Source of the DNA: Adiantum capillus-veneris
Taxonomy: Eukaryota > Streptophyta > Polypodiopsida > Polypodiales > Pteridaceae
Assembly (NCBI GenBank): GCA_014529385.2
Contig: CM043960.1
Coordinates: forward strand, 30,498,396-30,562,395
Direction of reading: 5' to 3'
Length of the DNA: 64,000 bases
The notes beneath the pieces were generated by a model that saw only the letters and a list, made by a program, of their open reading frames with translations, was not told the DNA's origin and did no database searches. Position numbers and translations under genes: made by a program. Positions 48,587 to 58,340 of this stretch are shown in pieces; positions within the stretch are counted from its first letter, which is position 1, and each line of letters opens with the position of its first letter.

Positions 48587-50755
48587 TGTCGTGCTGTGGC
48601 ACGTATATAGTGGGAACAGGCATTAAACGATTTATCTTGTGACTTTTTGACACATAAGTATACTTCATATAATACTCATATGCAAAAATAAAAGCTTTCT
48701 ACCATACCTTAGTATTACCTTTGAAGTAATATAAATGTACATTACTATTAGAAAGTACTGCAAGAGAAGTATCAATGATTGTGCCTCTTTTTGTCTGGGG
48801 GAAAAGCATTTGTATATTTCTTCTAATATCTCAGCTATACCCTACCATATATAAATTATTTTCTTCTTTTCACATTTATTTAATAATATAACCCTTCAAT
48901 AATGCATACCTTCTTGGATACATACAAGAGGGAAGGGCCTACTAGAAGACTTTATGAAAAAGAAGATCCAAAGCTTCTTGGACCATCCCAATTTGAAAAT
49001 CCCAACCTAAGGGTGTGGAGAAAAGGCCGAAACCAAGTCAAGCTCTTTTAGTAGGCCAATTTTGCCTTTTGAAGCATGTCAATCCGAGTTACAGGTCAAA
49101 AGTTACAGGGAAACCAGTGAAAAACCCTCTCACAACTACACTGCAAGAAGAGATGGTAAACAGGTGAATCAACTGAAAAGAGGTAATCTTGGTATTTTTC
49201 CATAAAATAAGATACTTGGAGGATAAAAGACACAAGCATGTGAATGTGACACCTCAAAGATGCCTTGAAGGACAAGACACACAAGTTGGGACCCCCTGCT
49301 GGAGCCACACAAAAGATGCCTAGGTGGGGCCCACATACATCATGCACCCACATGGAGCCTTAACGACCAAAAATGCTGAATTTCATGATATTTTGAGTCC
49401 TAATATTGCCCATTTTAGGAAATATCCAAAGAATATTTGATTTGGTCTAACTCTTTAGCCTAATCAAGTGATTATGTAAAACATGGCTCCCTCACCTATA
49501 AAAAGGGCAACCTTCTCTTCATTGGGGGCAAGTTATGAGTGAGTGAGAATAGCTCAATTTCATAGTGACACACTCATCTTAGTGCCACACTTTCTCTTGA
49601 AGAAAGGCTGAAGTCTTGCCTCATCTTCTCTCTCCATTAAGGTGGTGGCGATTGCTCTCATGTAAGATATATGTTGCTAGTTTTACTTCAATTTGCATAT
49701 CTAGTCCAATACTTGTCTCTAACTCTATCTCTATCTCTCATTATCTATCTCGAATACCACCACCACACTTAGATCTATCTCTAATTCTATCTTTACTCCT
49801 TTCATCTCTCTTGTTGTGTCCTAATTGTTTCATTGGAAGGTATTCAAGCAGCAACCTTGTCAATGTAATGGGTACAACCTTCTTGCGGGAAACAATTATA
49901 TGCACAAGGTAAGTAACCATATCTTCATCTTCCACAAGCATCTCTCTCTCTTAAGGTTTTCATTCTCTTCCACAAACTCTAGAATCTCCTTGCTACAGGT
50001 ACTTCTCTCCCCGCAGTATCCTTATTGCCTAAGGGCAACAATAGGGATTGGGAGAGAAACTATCTTCTTCTTCTCCTTTCACTTCTTTCACACCTTTATC
50101 TTTGAACATACTAAGTATATCATTGATGAATAACCATAATCCACATAGAGGTAATTTATTTCAATTCCATTCAGTGCAATCTTTTAGGGTCAACATTTGG
50201 ATTAGTCGAAAGATTCACTTTCAGCAACGCATAGTGTTCTATTTGGTCCTGAAAGGCTCAACGAAATACTCCTCTCACCAAATCCCTTCATACTACCTAT
50301 TATTGACTATGACTTCTCTTTTGATGTGAATGTGGTTAGTTTATTATGAATCAAGAGGATTCGTACTCACAACTAATCCCAATTGCTAGACAAAACATAT
50401 ACATTATAGTGAGCACAAAGCTACAGTTCCAAAGAGCAATCCGTAGCTTATTTGGACAACAAAGATTAAATATCATTAACTCATCCATTAACCCTTTTAT
50501 CCTACCCATGATACGATATGATCCTAATCTCGATGTTTTTATTTTTGTTTTGTTCTGACTATCTTTCATGAGTTCTCTCCATCACGTGTGTGTTTGTAAG
50601 GAAAAGTGAGCGGCTTCTTTCGCTATATTTCTTCTTTAGCTCTAGAAGCTATGTTATCTACATCTTAGCTCCTTCTCATAACCCTTGAGCTTCCTCACAA
50701 ACTCTCACAACAAGAGGCCCGGTGCCTTCTTGGCAAGACCGCCAACTTCTTGACA
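48587..50755 (+). repeat. Element B 3' LTR
   Basis: 2169 bp, ends TGTCGTG and TTGACA. It carries about 10 bp (CTCACAACTA) near 49128 absent from the 5' copy and lacks the 45-bp duplication found there. Followed by ACGG at 50756-50759. Confidence 0.93.
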
Positions 50756-51340
50756 ACGGTGCGGATCAAAGCAGTGGTCGAGTAGATGTTGGCAATTTGT
50801 CATGCCTTAATCGACGGCGTTGCGGTTGCCCACTTGGCCGATATAGTGCACAATGACCTGCACCCGTTCAACGTAATGTTGGACTTTACTCGCACCAATA
50901 AACCCCGCGTCAGTATCATTGATTGGGGTATGATGTTGAGAACACCTGCTAAGCGCGTAGCAAATAATTATTTGTCTCCAAGCGTACAGTCGGACGAAGC
51001 AGTTTTGAATGCACAGAGAGCAGGGAACGTTGAGATGGCTAAGTGACCGTGGATTGCTCTCGAACTATACAATCCACGGTGCACAAATGCATACACAAAA
51101 GTGAGTGACATTTATGCATTGGGATATCTGTTCGACATGCTAGCAGATTTTTGGAGTGCAACCAAAAAATTTTATTTTCAAGAAGAAGTTTTTCACCACC
51201 CGGACGAAGATGTTATGAGGGCTATTCGAACTAAAGTAGATTGTTGGATGAAGTTAAAAGAGCGGGACCAAAGAAGGAATGATTTTGACGTGTTGATATT
51301 TTTCAAAGAACATTTAAAGATAGACCCTAACCCTGTGTAA
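50756..51340 (+). pseudogene. Kinase-like gene, part 3: catalytic lobe
   Basis: The frame continues exactly from 40323 across the ACGG duplication (VRIKAVVE, stop, MLAICHALIDGVAVAHLADI). The catalytic loop HNDLHPFNVML at about 50850 has the expected Asp and Asn. The metal-binding motif is DWG (SIIDWGMML) rather than DFG. A segment PWIALELYNP stands where APE is expected, then SDIYALGYLFDML as helix F. It ends at a normal stop, residues HLKIDPNPV. Two in-frame stops (TAG at 50783 and TGA at 51044) would be CAG and CGA before C-to-T change. Core catalytic residues survive, so the ancestral protein was probably an active kinase; that is inference. Confidence 0.8.
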
Positions 51341-51659
51341 CGTCCACTTGTTGAACTTGCACCATCATTTATCCGATTTAAACATTTCTATGATATACAT
51401 GTCTTGTCAAGTGTATTATTTTTTTTATTGAAGTGTATTATCTGGTTTGAAGTGGTTCACCTAATTGAGTCAATTATCTTTAATCATTTCAAAATTTTCA
51501 TTTAATTGTCAGTATTTCAAATTTTCCTTGTGGTTCAATTAGTCGCATTTGTTGTGGTTTGATTTAGTGGATTCCGCGCAGTGTCCCAATGAGTGAGAAT
51601 ATATATTTGCCAATGATATTGAATATTTTCCACGCTGTTGAATACAGCTCTAAGAGAAA
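51341..51659 (+). other. Intergenic stretch between kinase-like and RING-like genes
   Basis: 319 bp of AT-rich DNA. ATATATATTT at about 51598 lies some 60 bp before the next ATG and could serve as a TATA box for the RING gene. Confidence 0.4.
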
Positions 51660-51909
51660 ATGGCCGATCAAGAACAAGATATTGGCACCCAATCATTGCC
51701 TGATGATCAACAACAAGCGGCTGTTAATGCATTTCAGTGCATGAAGTCTCTGACACACGGCATGTCGGCACAACAAGCGACGCGTACTGCTCGCCAACTC
51801 TCAAAGTGGGCAAATCCAAACCATATGCAGTGGAAAGAGATCAATAAAGAAGTGACAAAGGACATGATCAAGACAATATGGCCATGTGAGAATGCAGAGA
51901 TCAAGAAAG
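51660..51909 (+). pseudogene. Coiled-coil/RING gene, part 1 (split by CACTA element)
   Basis: ATG at 51660 opens MADQEQDIGTQSLPDDQQQA, followed by AFQCMKSLTHGMSAQQATRT and KDMIKTIWPCENAEIKK, and the frame stops at the CACTA insertion. The last three bases AAG (51907-51909) are the target duplication repeated at 57286-57288. The frame resumes at 57289 without shift as GRWKVSKCNHHGI. I do not recognise this N-terminal domain. It is mostly polar and probably helical. It follows the kinase-like gene on the same strand by about 320 bp. Confidence 0.7.
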
Positions 51910-51937
51910 CACTACAAGAGGTTGTGTGCTCTTGTGA

Positions 51938-52160
51938 CGCTGTTAGCGACGGAAATACACTGGGTTTTTATAACCCCCGGCGTCGCTAAAACCATCGCTA
52001 CGAGCGTCGCTACGAGAGCGTCGCTATCAGCGTCGCTATATAGCGACGCTTATAGCGACGGTCATAGCGACGGTTATAGCGACGTTTACACTGAAGACTA
52101 TAGCGATGCTCATAGCGACGCTACAGAGCCATAAATAGCGACGGTTATAGCGACGCCCGA
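51938..52160. repeat. CACTA left subterminal repeat array
   Basis: More than ten copies of GCGTCGCTA / TAGCGACG in both orientations. In En/Spm elements such arrays bind the TnpA-type protein; binding here is inferred. Confidence 0.85.
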
Positions 52161-52486
52161 GAGAATTTTTTTTTGGTGGCAGGGCATTCAACCCATCAAC
52201 CATATTGTACTTGATTCACTTTTTAAAAAAAGTGCAAGGGTAGATAATAGACCCAAAATAGTCACCCACAAGACGCATTGTTTGCAAAATTGACAATTGT
52301 ACACATCATAGGCAAAATGAATTGATTGGAAAATGTAATAATGACAATTGTACAACATCATAGGCATAAAGAATTGATTGGCAAAAGGAACTGCGGTGAC
52401 AAATGTCATAATATACATGGTTCAAAAAGACGTATAAAATCTGTCTCATGATACATAAGCTATGAGAAACCCTAAACTAATGCTAT
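52161..52486. other. CACTA internal stretch downstream of the TnpA-like gene
   Basis: AT-rich, with a short repeat (GACAATTGTACA(A)CATCATAGGCA occurs twice, near 52291 and 52342). Probably 3' flank of the TnpA-like gene. Confidence 0.5.
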
Positions 52487-53821
52487 CTAGCTACGGCTAA
52501 ACTGACGTCGTCTAGTCAGACGTCTCATCGCGTCCAAGCAGCGTATCTGTCGGATTCTGCAAAAAAAGACAATAAGACAGCTTTCAGTAAGTATAAACAT
52601 ATAACGACATTTATAAAACAATACAAAAAATAAAAAAGAGTAAACCCTAATACTAACCATGCCGCCGCGAGAACTGAGAATGTCCATCAGGGCGTTTAAG
52701 CCCTTCTTGCCTGCGTACTCGCGCTCGTACGGTGTGGGATCACGTCCTGTCATCGACCACTGTCAAAACATACAAAGATTTCATTATGTTAGAATTAAAA
52801 AACTCATAAACCCTAAACTATCGAACATAAAGAGCAATGTGAAAACACTTACAAAATCGGCCTCAAATGATGCCCATCCACCGCTCCCCAAGTGGTGCGA
52901 GCTCCCTGCCTCTACTCGCGCTCTGGTTGCATCCTTTTGTTGCTTCCACTTGTCGGGATTCTCGCGCGCTGCTTTCTTCGCATTCTTCCAATCTTCTTTG
53001 GCCAGCCAATCTGGCCTGTTCCACCCATTCTTGATTGCTTTTTGCACTTTGGAACGCTTGTGTTTGCAGTATTCGCGCATTCGAATCTTCATCAGGTCTT
53101 CATTGAAGCGCTGATCCCGTGTTGGAATGGGAAACTCATCATGAAGTATGCTGATGACTCTGTTTTTTAAATCACTTGGTACTTCACTCCATTTGTTTAG
53201 TATGTAGTGTCTAAACAGCTGAGAGCAAAGACCACGCATGCGCGAGATCACCTTCTTGCCGTCATCATCCATGATGATGCCGCCGTTGAAGTCGATGGAG
53301 TAAGACAAGCCCTCTGGCCGGTGACGCGTGAACCTGGGTGTCCCGGCAGGGGTCTCTAGCGGCGTGTCGATGGGGGTACGGACGTCAGGTGTCTCCACCG
53401 GCTTCTGGGCCCCGAAGCGAGGAGTGTCGAGAGGGGTGGCTCCTGGCGGAGTAGGTAGAGGTGTGTAGCTTCTAGGAACAGTCAGCCGTGCAAAACCTGG
53501 CGTAGATGGCGATGCTGTGGCTGGTGTGGGGGCGGGCAAAGAAGGGGAGGGTAAAGAGCCTCGTCGAACACGAGGCGGTGTGGAGGCATCGGTGGCGGAA
53601 TCCCCACAACAACCGCCACCGCCACCACTAGAGCGCCGGTGTCTAGACGAGTGTGAAGCTCGTCTCGTCGACGCCGAAGCTTCGGAGCGCGCCGAATGCT
53701 CCGAAAGAGAGGGAGATGCGGATGGAGTAGGAACGCGCGATGATGCGCCAGAGCGATGACGCTCCACATACCACTGTCTCTGCTGCGGTGACAAAGAAGT
53801 AAGAAACTCCTCATCATCCAT
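52487..53821 (-). CDS. CACTA TnpA-like protein (Transposase_24/Ptta-En-Spm type), three exons
   Basis: The likely start MDDEEFLTSLSPQQRQWYVE (ATG at 53821) lies just after an acceptor-like TTAATGCAG. The Ser/Thr/Pro-rich N-terminal half (LPTPPGATPLDTPRFG) is probably disordered. The C-terminal half matches the plant En/Spm-associated family: LCSQLFRHYILNKWSEVPSD, IRMREYCKHKRSKVQKAIKN, RARVEAGSSHHLGSGGWASF. A donor GTAAGTG follows SFEADF at about 52856. A second exon (WSMTGRDPTPYEREYAGKKG) runs from about 52761 to 52659, and a third ends at about 52487. Unlike the neighbours I see no disabling change. The protein would bind the subterminal repeats. The exact frame of the last short exon is uncertain. 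Confidence 0.7.
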
Positions 53822-54050
53822 ACCTGCATTAAACACACAAATATTTAAACCTAATATTGAATGAATAGAGTAGACAATGACGCAAAGACCATTAAATACA
53901 ATGACGTAATGACGCATATAAATACAATGACGCAATGAATCGAGTGATAGAAGAGGCAAGTCGAAAACTCAGAATTTTCAATCAAAAGATGTGAGCGCGA
54001 GTAGAAAAGAGCATTATACACCATGGAAGGTACTTAGAGAGCCAGAGCTT

Positions 54051-55205
54051 TTACAACACGGAGCAAAATTGTTCAAATACAATATTTGTGGCTTTAAGAG
54101 ATCTCTCTCTCATCCTCGCATAACTCAGCATAACTTCCTCGCCATCCATAGCCAGGCCTAAGCGCAAATTTCGAGCTTCCCTGGCAAAATCCGACCATGT
54201 TCCATCTATATGTTTCCACGCTACGCAATCTGCAGGAATTCGTAGCACACCATCCGAAGATTTATTCTCCTCATGCCATGATGCTAGGGCGGCCATGGAC
54301 TTACATTCGAAGAAATGCTTGATGCGAGGAAGCAGAGGAAAATGTCGCAAAACCTTTTGTGGAATTTTTGTCCTGTGGAGATCTACTCGATATCTTTCGG
54401 AATCACATTTCGGACACTTCTCCATGTCTATGTATTCCCCTCTGAAAAGAATGCAGTCATTAGGACAAGCGTGGATAGAATTTTAATCCATCCCCAAGTT
54501 TCGCAAAATCTTTCTTGCTTCATCTCGGGAATCTGGCATCACATTGTCAGCTGGTAGTATGTGCTCTTTCAGCAATCTACACAACATAAAAATATGATAC
54601 AGTCGTGTAAAAATCTATCAGATCATTATACATTTAGAGTTTAATTAAAGTAAACTAATTGTAATAGATCACCTGAAAAGCGCTGTGACGCTAGTGTCAC
54701 TCCATCCAAACTTTGCCTGCATGTTGAGAAGAACCAGGAGTGCTTTCAATCTAGACATACGTGCTCCATTATACAATGGCGTATCGGCTTCACTTTTCAT
54801 ATCATCATAGATAAGCCTTTCTGAATCCATGATCGTCTCGATCATTTCATCAATCTCGGGCTCAAACATTGCCTCGTTGGGAATGTGCTCTGCATGATCA
54901 TCCCCCGAGCTGTCAGAGGCTACATCTTGTGGCCTCACATATGCTGCTTGACCAAAGCGCCTGCGAACACGTCTATTGGGTTGCAAGATTGCTGCTTGTT
55001 GGCCAGCGTCAGAGTCCGACGAGTTATAATTGGCAACAACTCGATCTATAATAGATGGATCAAACTCGCCAAATTCGCGAACGTGCTGCAAAGAAACACG
55101 TCTTGTCCGTCGCACAGCATGCTTGCATTGATTACAAGGACATAAGACCCTCGTTGAGAGATAGGTGTTTCGGTTGGACGGTCCCACATCCTCGTCACTA
55201 CTCAT
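54051..55205 (-). pseudogene. CACTA TNP2-like transposase, N-terminal part only
   Basis: The minus strand opens MSSDEDVGPSNRNTYLSTRV with a cysteine motif VLCPCNQCKHAVRRTRRVS as in the transposase-associated domain, then MQAKFGWSDTSVTALFR at the end of a first exon. A possible intron (about 54670-54580) is followed by LLKEHILPADNVMPDSRDEA and, after one in-frame stop at 54484, HACPNDCILFRGEYIDMEKC and CPKCDSE. The next stretch carries FPLLPRIKHFFECKSMAALA, PADCVAWKHIDGTW and NLRLGLAMDGEE, all typical of the N-terminal half of TNP2 (Transposase_21). It stops at 54051. The catalytic middle and the C-terminus are absent, so this copy cannot supply transposase. Confidence 0.8.
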
Positions 55206-55267
55206 AATGAGGATAAAAAACTTATAACCTGGACAACAAATTTAATATTCTATTGGCATTCTTCGTC

Positions 55268-55269
<2 letters not shown>

Positions 55270-55308
<39 letters not shown>
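55270..55308. repeat. (TC)n microsatellite
   Basis: CT dinucleotide run of about 19 units inside the CACTA element. Confidence 0.95.
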
Positions 55309-55309
<1 letters not shown>

Positions 55310-55606
55310 ACCTCACATTCTCTAGTCATGTCCAATCCCCGCACACCTCGGTCTAGAGGTGCACGGAGATCAGAACCACCGGGTTATAATCTCGTCTTTA
55401 TTGGTCAATACCTATATTTGTGGGTACAAGAAATCTACACACCCACGTCTACATGATACTGCATGTAGTGGACAAAACCCCTTTGCCTCTTCTCTAGCTG
55501 TAGCACTTCACAGCATCTTAACATCTTTTCACAGTAGATCTTTTCACTGTTCGTCTAACTCTAAACCCTAAACCGTAAGTAATTCTTGCGTGGACTCGAT
55601 CTAACG

Positions 55607-56425
55607 TAAATAAGCGTAAATCTAAATAAACGTAAATCTAACTAAAAATAAACCTAAATCTAATTTAACGTAAGTCTACATCTAACCTAATCTTTAACGT
55701 CTTTTGGGATAGTTTCCTACGACGTTAAAACTCTCTTCCTCTTGTGTGTGTGGGTAAACCTAAATAAACCTAAGTCTAATCTAATATAACATAAATCTAA
55801 ATCTAACGTAAATTATGTTATATTAAAAACAAAGAACTAAACTAACAGGGATTATAAGAACCTTAAAACTGATTTAACACATAATTTTTCACATAACTCG
55901 GCAAGAGTTGGCATTCTCATCACTAAAGATGTGAGAGTTAACTTCCGGCGGTGACGCTGCCTCATCTCCATCCACATCTGACGACAGCAATTGGCCCTTT
56001 AGACCGTTCTTGCTCTTGTTACTAACTTTGAAGTTGCTGTTGAATGACTAGAGGTTGTCTAGATGGTCATTGTGTTGGGGATGTAGTGACTCTTGCCGCC
56101 CTGAAGATCCACCTTCTTCCCTATCTTCTGAAGACATTTCACCAGTACTTTTGGATCGACGGAGCCCACCATGAGTGAAGGCAGCAATACCCTATATTCC
56201 ATTGAGGGCTTTCTTCACCCGCTTCATGCAGGCATCGCAGTCTATGGAGACCTAAATCTAATCTAATATAACGTAAATCTAAATCTAGCGTAAATAAACG
56301 TAAATCTAGTTAAAAATAAACCTAAATCTAATTTAATTTAAGTCTACATATAACCTAATCTTTAACGTCTTTTAAGATAGTTTCCTACGACGTTATAACT
56401 CTCTTCTTCTTGTGTGTGTGCGCGT
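55607..56425. repeat. Direct repeat pair flanking the captured HMA fragment
   Basis: About 150 bp at 55607-55755 and about 160 bp at 56263-56425 share AAATAAACCTAAATCTAATTT, CATCTAACCTAATCTTTAACGTC and TTTCCTACGACGTTA(A/T)AACTC, ending in CTTGTGTGTGTG. A third, shorter copy of TAGTTTCCTACGACGTTAAA is at about 56580. The pair brackets the HMA-like sequence at 55890-56252. Confidence 0.8.
55890..56252 (-). pseudogene. Captured fragment of a heavy-metal-associated (HMA) domain gene
   Basis: The minus strand starts VSIDCDACMKRVKKALNGI, the first beta-alpha unit of an HMA domain with the CXXC metal-binding pair. A stop and frameshift follow. Then DPKVLVKCLQKIGKKVDLQ in another frame matches the C-terminal beta-alpha-beta part of the domain as found in heavy-metal-associated isoprenylated plant proteins (HIPP). 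A polar tail fragment (SDVDGDEAASPPEVNSHIFS) lies in a third frame. No other part of the gene is seen. The sequence lies inside the CACTA element, so gene capture by the transposon is the likely origin. Confidence 0.65.
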
Positions 56426-56599
56426 GTGTGGATGTGTGTGCCAATAAAAAGAGATAAATGGTATAACCTTTCTATCACCCATGCCAAGTATGATAGATTG
56501 ATTATGCCATTTCCCTCTTGAATAATAGGTCTTGAGTTCAACTCCTCGTCGGCTAGATCTTTAGGTCTTTTAATTTTAATTAGTTTCCTACGACGTTAA

Positions 56600-56835
56600 A
56601 TTAGTTTCTCTCTCTTTCTCTCTCAATGTGTGTGCGTTTTTTTGGATCGTATGCATGTTTTCTCTCTCTTTTCCTCTCTCAATGTGTGCGTTTTTTGTTT
56701 ATGCATGTTCTCTCTCTCTTTTCCTCTCTCAATGCGTGCGTTTTTTGTTTATGCATGCTCTCTCTCTCTTTTCCTCTCTCAATGTGTGTGTGCATTCTTT
56801 GTTTATGTATGTGTGTGTGCGTTTTTGTTTATGTT

Positions 56836-56876
<41 letters not shown>

Positions 56877-57030
56877 AAAAACACTATGTGTGTGTGTGTA
56901 TGTGTGTGTGAGAGAGAGAGAGAGAGAGGGAGAGAGAAAGAGGGGAAGGGAACATGAGAATGAGGAGAGGGAAGGAGCATACCTGGCTCTCCTTCCTCTC
57001 CTCGTGTGTGTGTGTGTGTGTGTGGAGAAG

Positions 57031-57078
<48 letters not shown>

Positions 57079-57085
57079 TTACCTG
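56600..57085. repeat. Mixed (TC)n, (GT)n, (GA)n low-complexity block
   Basis: Several tandem copies of a unit of about 60 bp with CTCTCTCTTTTCCTCTCTCAATG and GTGTGCGTTTTTTGTTTATG at 56600-56800. Pure CT (about 56838-56872), GT, GA and again GT/GA runs follow. The long ORFs predicted here are translations of repeats. Confidence 0.92.
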
Positions 57086-57164
57086 CTCCTTGCTTGAGGG
57101 CGCCGAAAAACTCAGATCTGAGATCTGATTTTTTGGGCGCGCTCGGTTATTTTTTTAGCCCAGC

Positions 57165-57265
57165 CGGCGTCGCTATGAGCGTCGCAAATTAACAAAGAAA
57201 TTTGCGACGCTCATAGCGACGCCGGGATTTTTTTTTTTGAGCGTCGCTGTGTGAGCGTCGCTAAT
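57165..57265. repeat. CACTA right subterminal repeats
   Basis: Copies of GCGTCGCTATGAGCGTCGCAA and its inverse, the same GCGTCGC unit as at the left end, just inside the terminal CCTCTTGTAGTG. Confidence 0.85.
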
Positions 57266-57285
57266 ATGAATAGCCTCTTGTAGTG

Positions 57286-58070
57286 AAGGAAGGTGGAAGG
57301 TTTCGAAGTGCAACCATCATGGTATCAAAGATAACGCTGAGAGGATTTATTTGGAGGTTTATGGCCATCCCCTGTACAATGGAGATTGTGCGCTATATTT
57401 TGCCAAAATGTTATATGTTCACTTTGTGCAACAACGACCAGTAGACTTGTCAAAGGAGACAACTGTTGCCACTCATGATTTAAGGGAGAGTTGTGTCACT
57501 TTCACCCGAGATGAGCTGGCATTGATAGTGGAAGGCGCCGACCTACAGTGAAAGAGAGAGAAGGATATTTACACGACACAGTTGATAGAGAAAGATGCAG
57601 AAATAACACGTCTTTCTATAGCCACCTAGACACTGCAACCCTCACAAGTACGGATGGAGAAAAACATTCACCGCTTAAGTCAGGACGTTCAAAACCTGAC
57701 ACGGCGAGTGAATCCAACTCCTGTACAATAGACACACATCAGCTACCTTGTCTTGCATCCGGAGTTGGTCTCCTCGTCTACTTCATATGCATCCTCATCT
57801 TCCCAATGTCCAGTTTGCTCCAAGAATTTTGATGGATGGAGTGGGTACTATACATTGACATGTGGTCACTATTATCATTTAGTTTGTCTTATTCGTTTGA
57901 TGCAAAACAGCAGTCAATGCGCAATCCGTTCACAAGATATTCCACAAGGAATATATATTATGTTTGGCATGGCAAACGAATATAAATTCAAGTAAGCACG
58001 GCCAGATACCCCCAGCACAATTAGAAATCTTCTTGATGAGCAAGATGCTGCTTCAGGGCAACACAATTGA
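57286..58070 (+). pseudogene. Coiled-coil/RING gene, part 2
   Basis: Resumes the frame of part 1. A first domain reads GIKDNAERIYLEVYGHPLYN and VTFTRDELALIVEGADLQ. A coiled-coil segment follows (DIYTTQLIEKDAEITRLS, MEKNIHRLSQDVQNLTRRV). A RING-like zinc finger comes last: CPVC, then LTCGHYYHLVC, then CAIR where the eighth ligand Cys has become Arg. The single frame to the stop at 58068 is cut by TGA (57549), TAG (57627), TAG (57729) and TAA (57993). Each could derive from CGA, CAG or CAA by C-to-T change, the mark of methylated DNA decay. RING fingers usually act as ubiquitin E3 ligases; here that is inferred from the fold only. The family as a whole is not recognised. Confidence 0.75.
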
Positions 58071-58340
58071 GATCGACAAACTATGTAATATCGCGACAAA
58101 CTATGTACTATCGAGAATATGAAGCATTGTAATTACTCAAAACACATTTGAATACAAGGTCTTTTACAATGGTTTTTGACATTTACTCATTCTAATCTCA
58201 AGCTATATTGAATCGGTTGAGTTGTTATCTGGTTCTAAGTCTGAGTGTTGTGGTTCTCCTTGTAATTCAACCTCCACATCTATTATCAAATTCTCTTCTA
58301 TTTCGTGTATAGTGCATTGAGATACACCAACATTGAAATA
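58071..58340. other. Convergent 3' region between RING-like gene and hAT transposase
   Basis: 270 bp of AT-rich DNA with no ORF. Presumably the two 3' untranslated regions. I see no hAT-type terminus here, which argues against the transposase being a separately nested element. Confidence 0.45.

Larger units (their letters stand above)
40324..50755 (+). mobile_element. Ty3/gypsy LTR retrotransposon, element B (10.4 kb)
   Basis: LTRs at 40324-42532 and 48587-50755 begin TGTCGTG and end TTGACA, giving TGTC...GACA termini. ACGG flanks both sides (40320-40323, 50756-50759). The right flank continues with T, so the duplication could be read as five bases ACGGT if the first LTR base is counted with it. 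A purine tract AGAGGGGGTGGA precedes the 3' LTR. Plus-strand gag, PR, RT-RNase H and integrase follow in gypsy order. It sits in the kinase gene with the reading frame continuous on either side. Several frameshifts and stops make it non-autonomous. Confidence 0.93.
51910..57285 (-). mobile_element. CACTA (En/Spm) transposon, 5.4 kb
   Basis: The terminal inverted repeats CACTACAAGAGG (51910) and CCTCTTGTAGTG (ending 57285) are perfect for 12 bp, with a 3-bp duplication AAG on both sides as expected for this superfamily. Subterminal arrays of TAGCGACG/CGTCGCTA lie inside both ends. Genes are on the minus strand: an N-terminal TNP2-like fragment, then a TnpA-like gene. The catalytic part of TNP2 is missing, so the copy is probably non-autonomous. 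A fragment of a host HMA-domain gene lies near its right side. It interrupts an exon of the RING-like gene. Confidence 0.93.

Noticed and set aside
56626-57192. 188-codon plus-strand ORF and its overlapping frames
   Set aside because: Low-complexity translation of CT, GT and GA repeats inside the CACTA element, antisense to its genes.
58055-58340. A separate left end for the hAT transposase as an independent nested element (CAGGGCAACAC near 58055)
   Set aside because: It does not match the right terminus beyond CAGGG, lies within the RING-gene frame, and no 8-bp duplication pairs with it.
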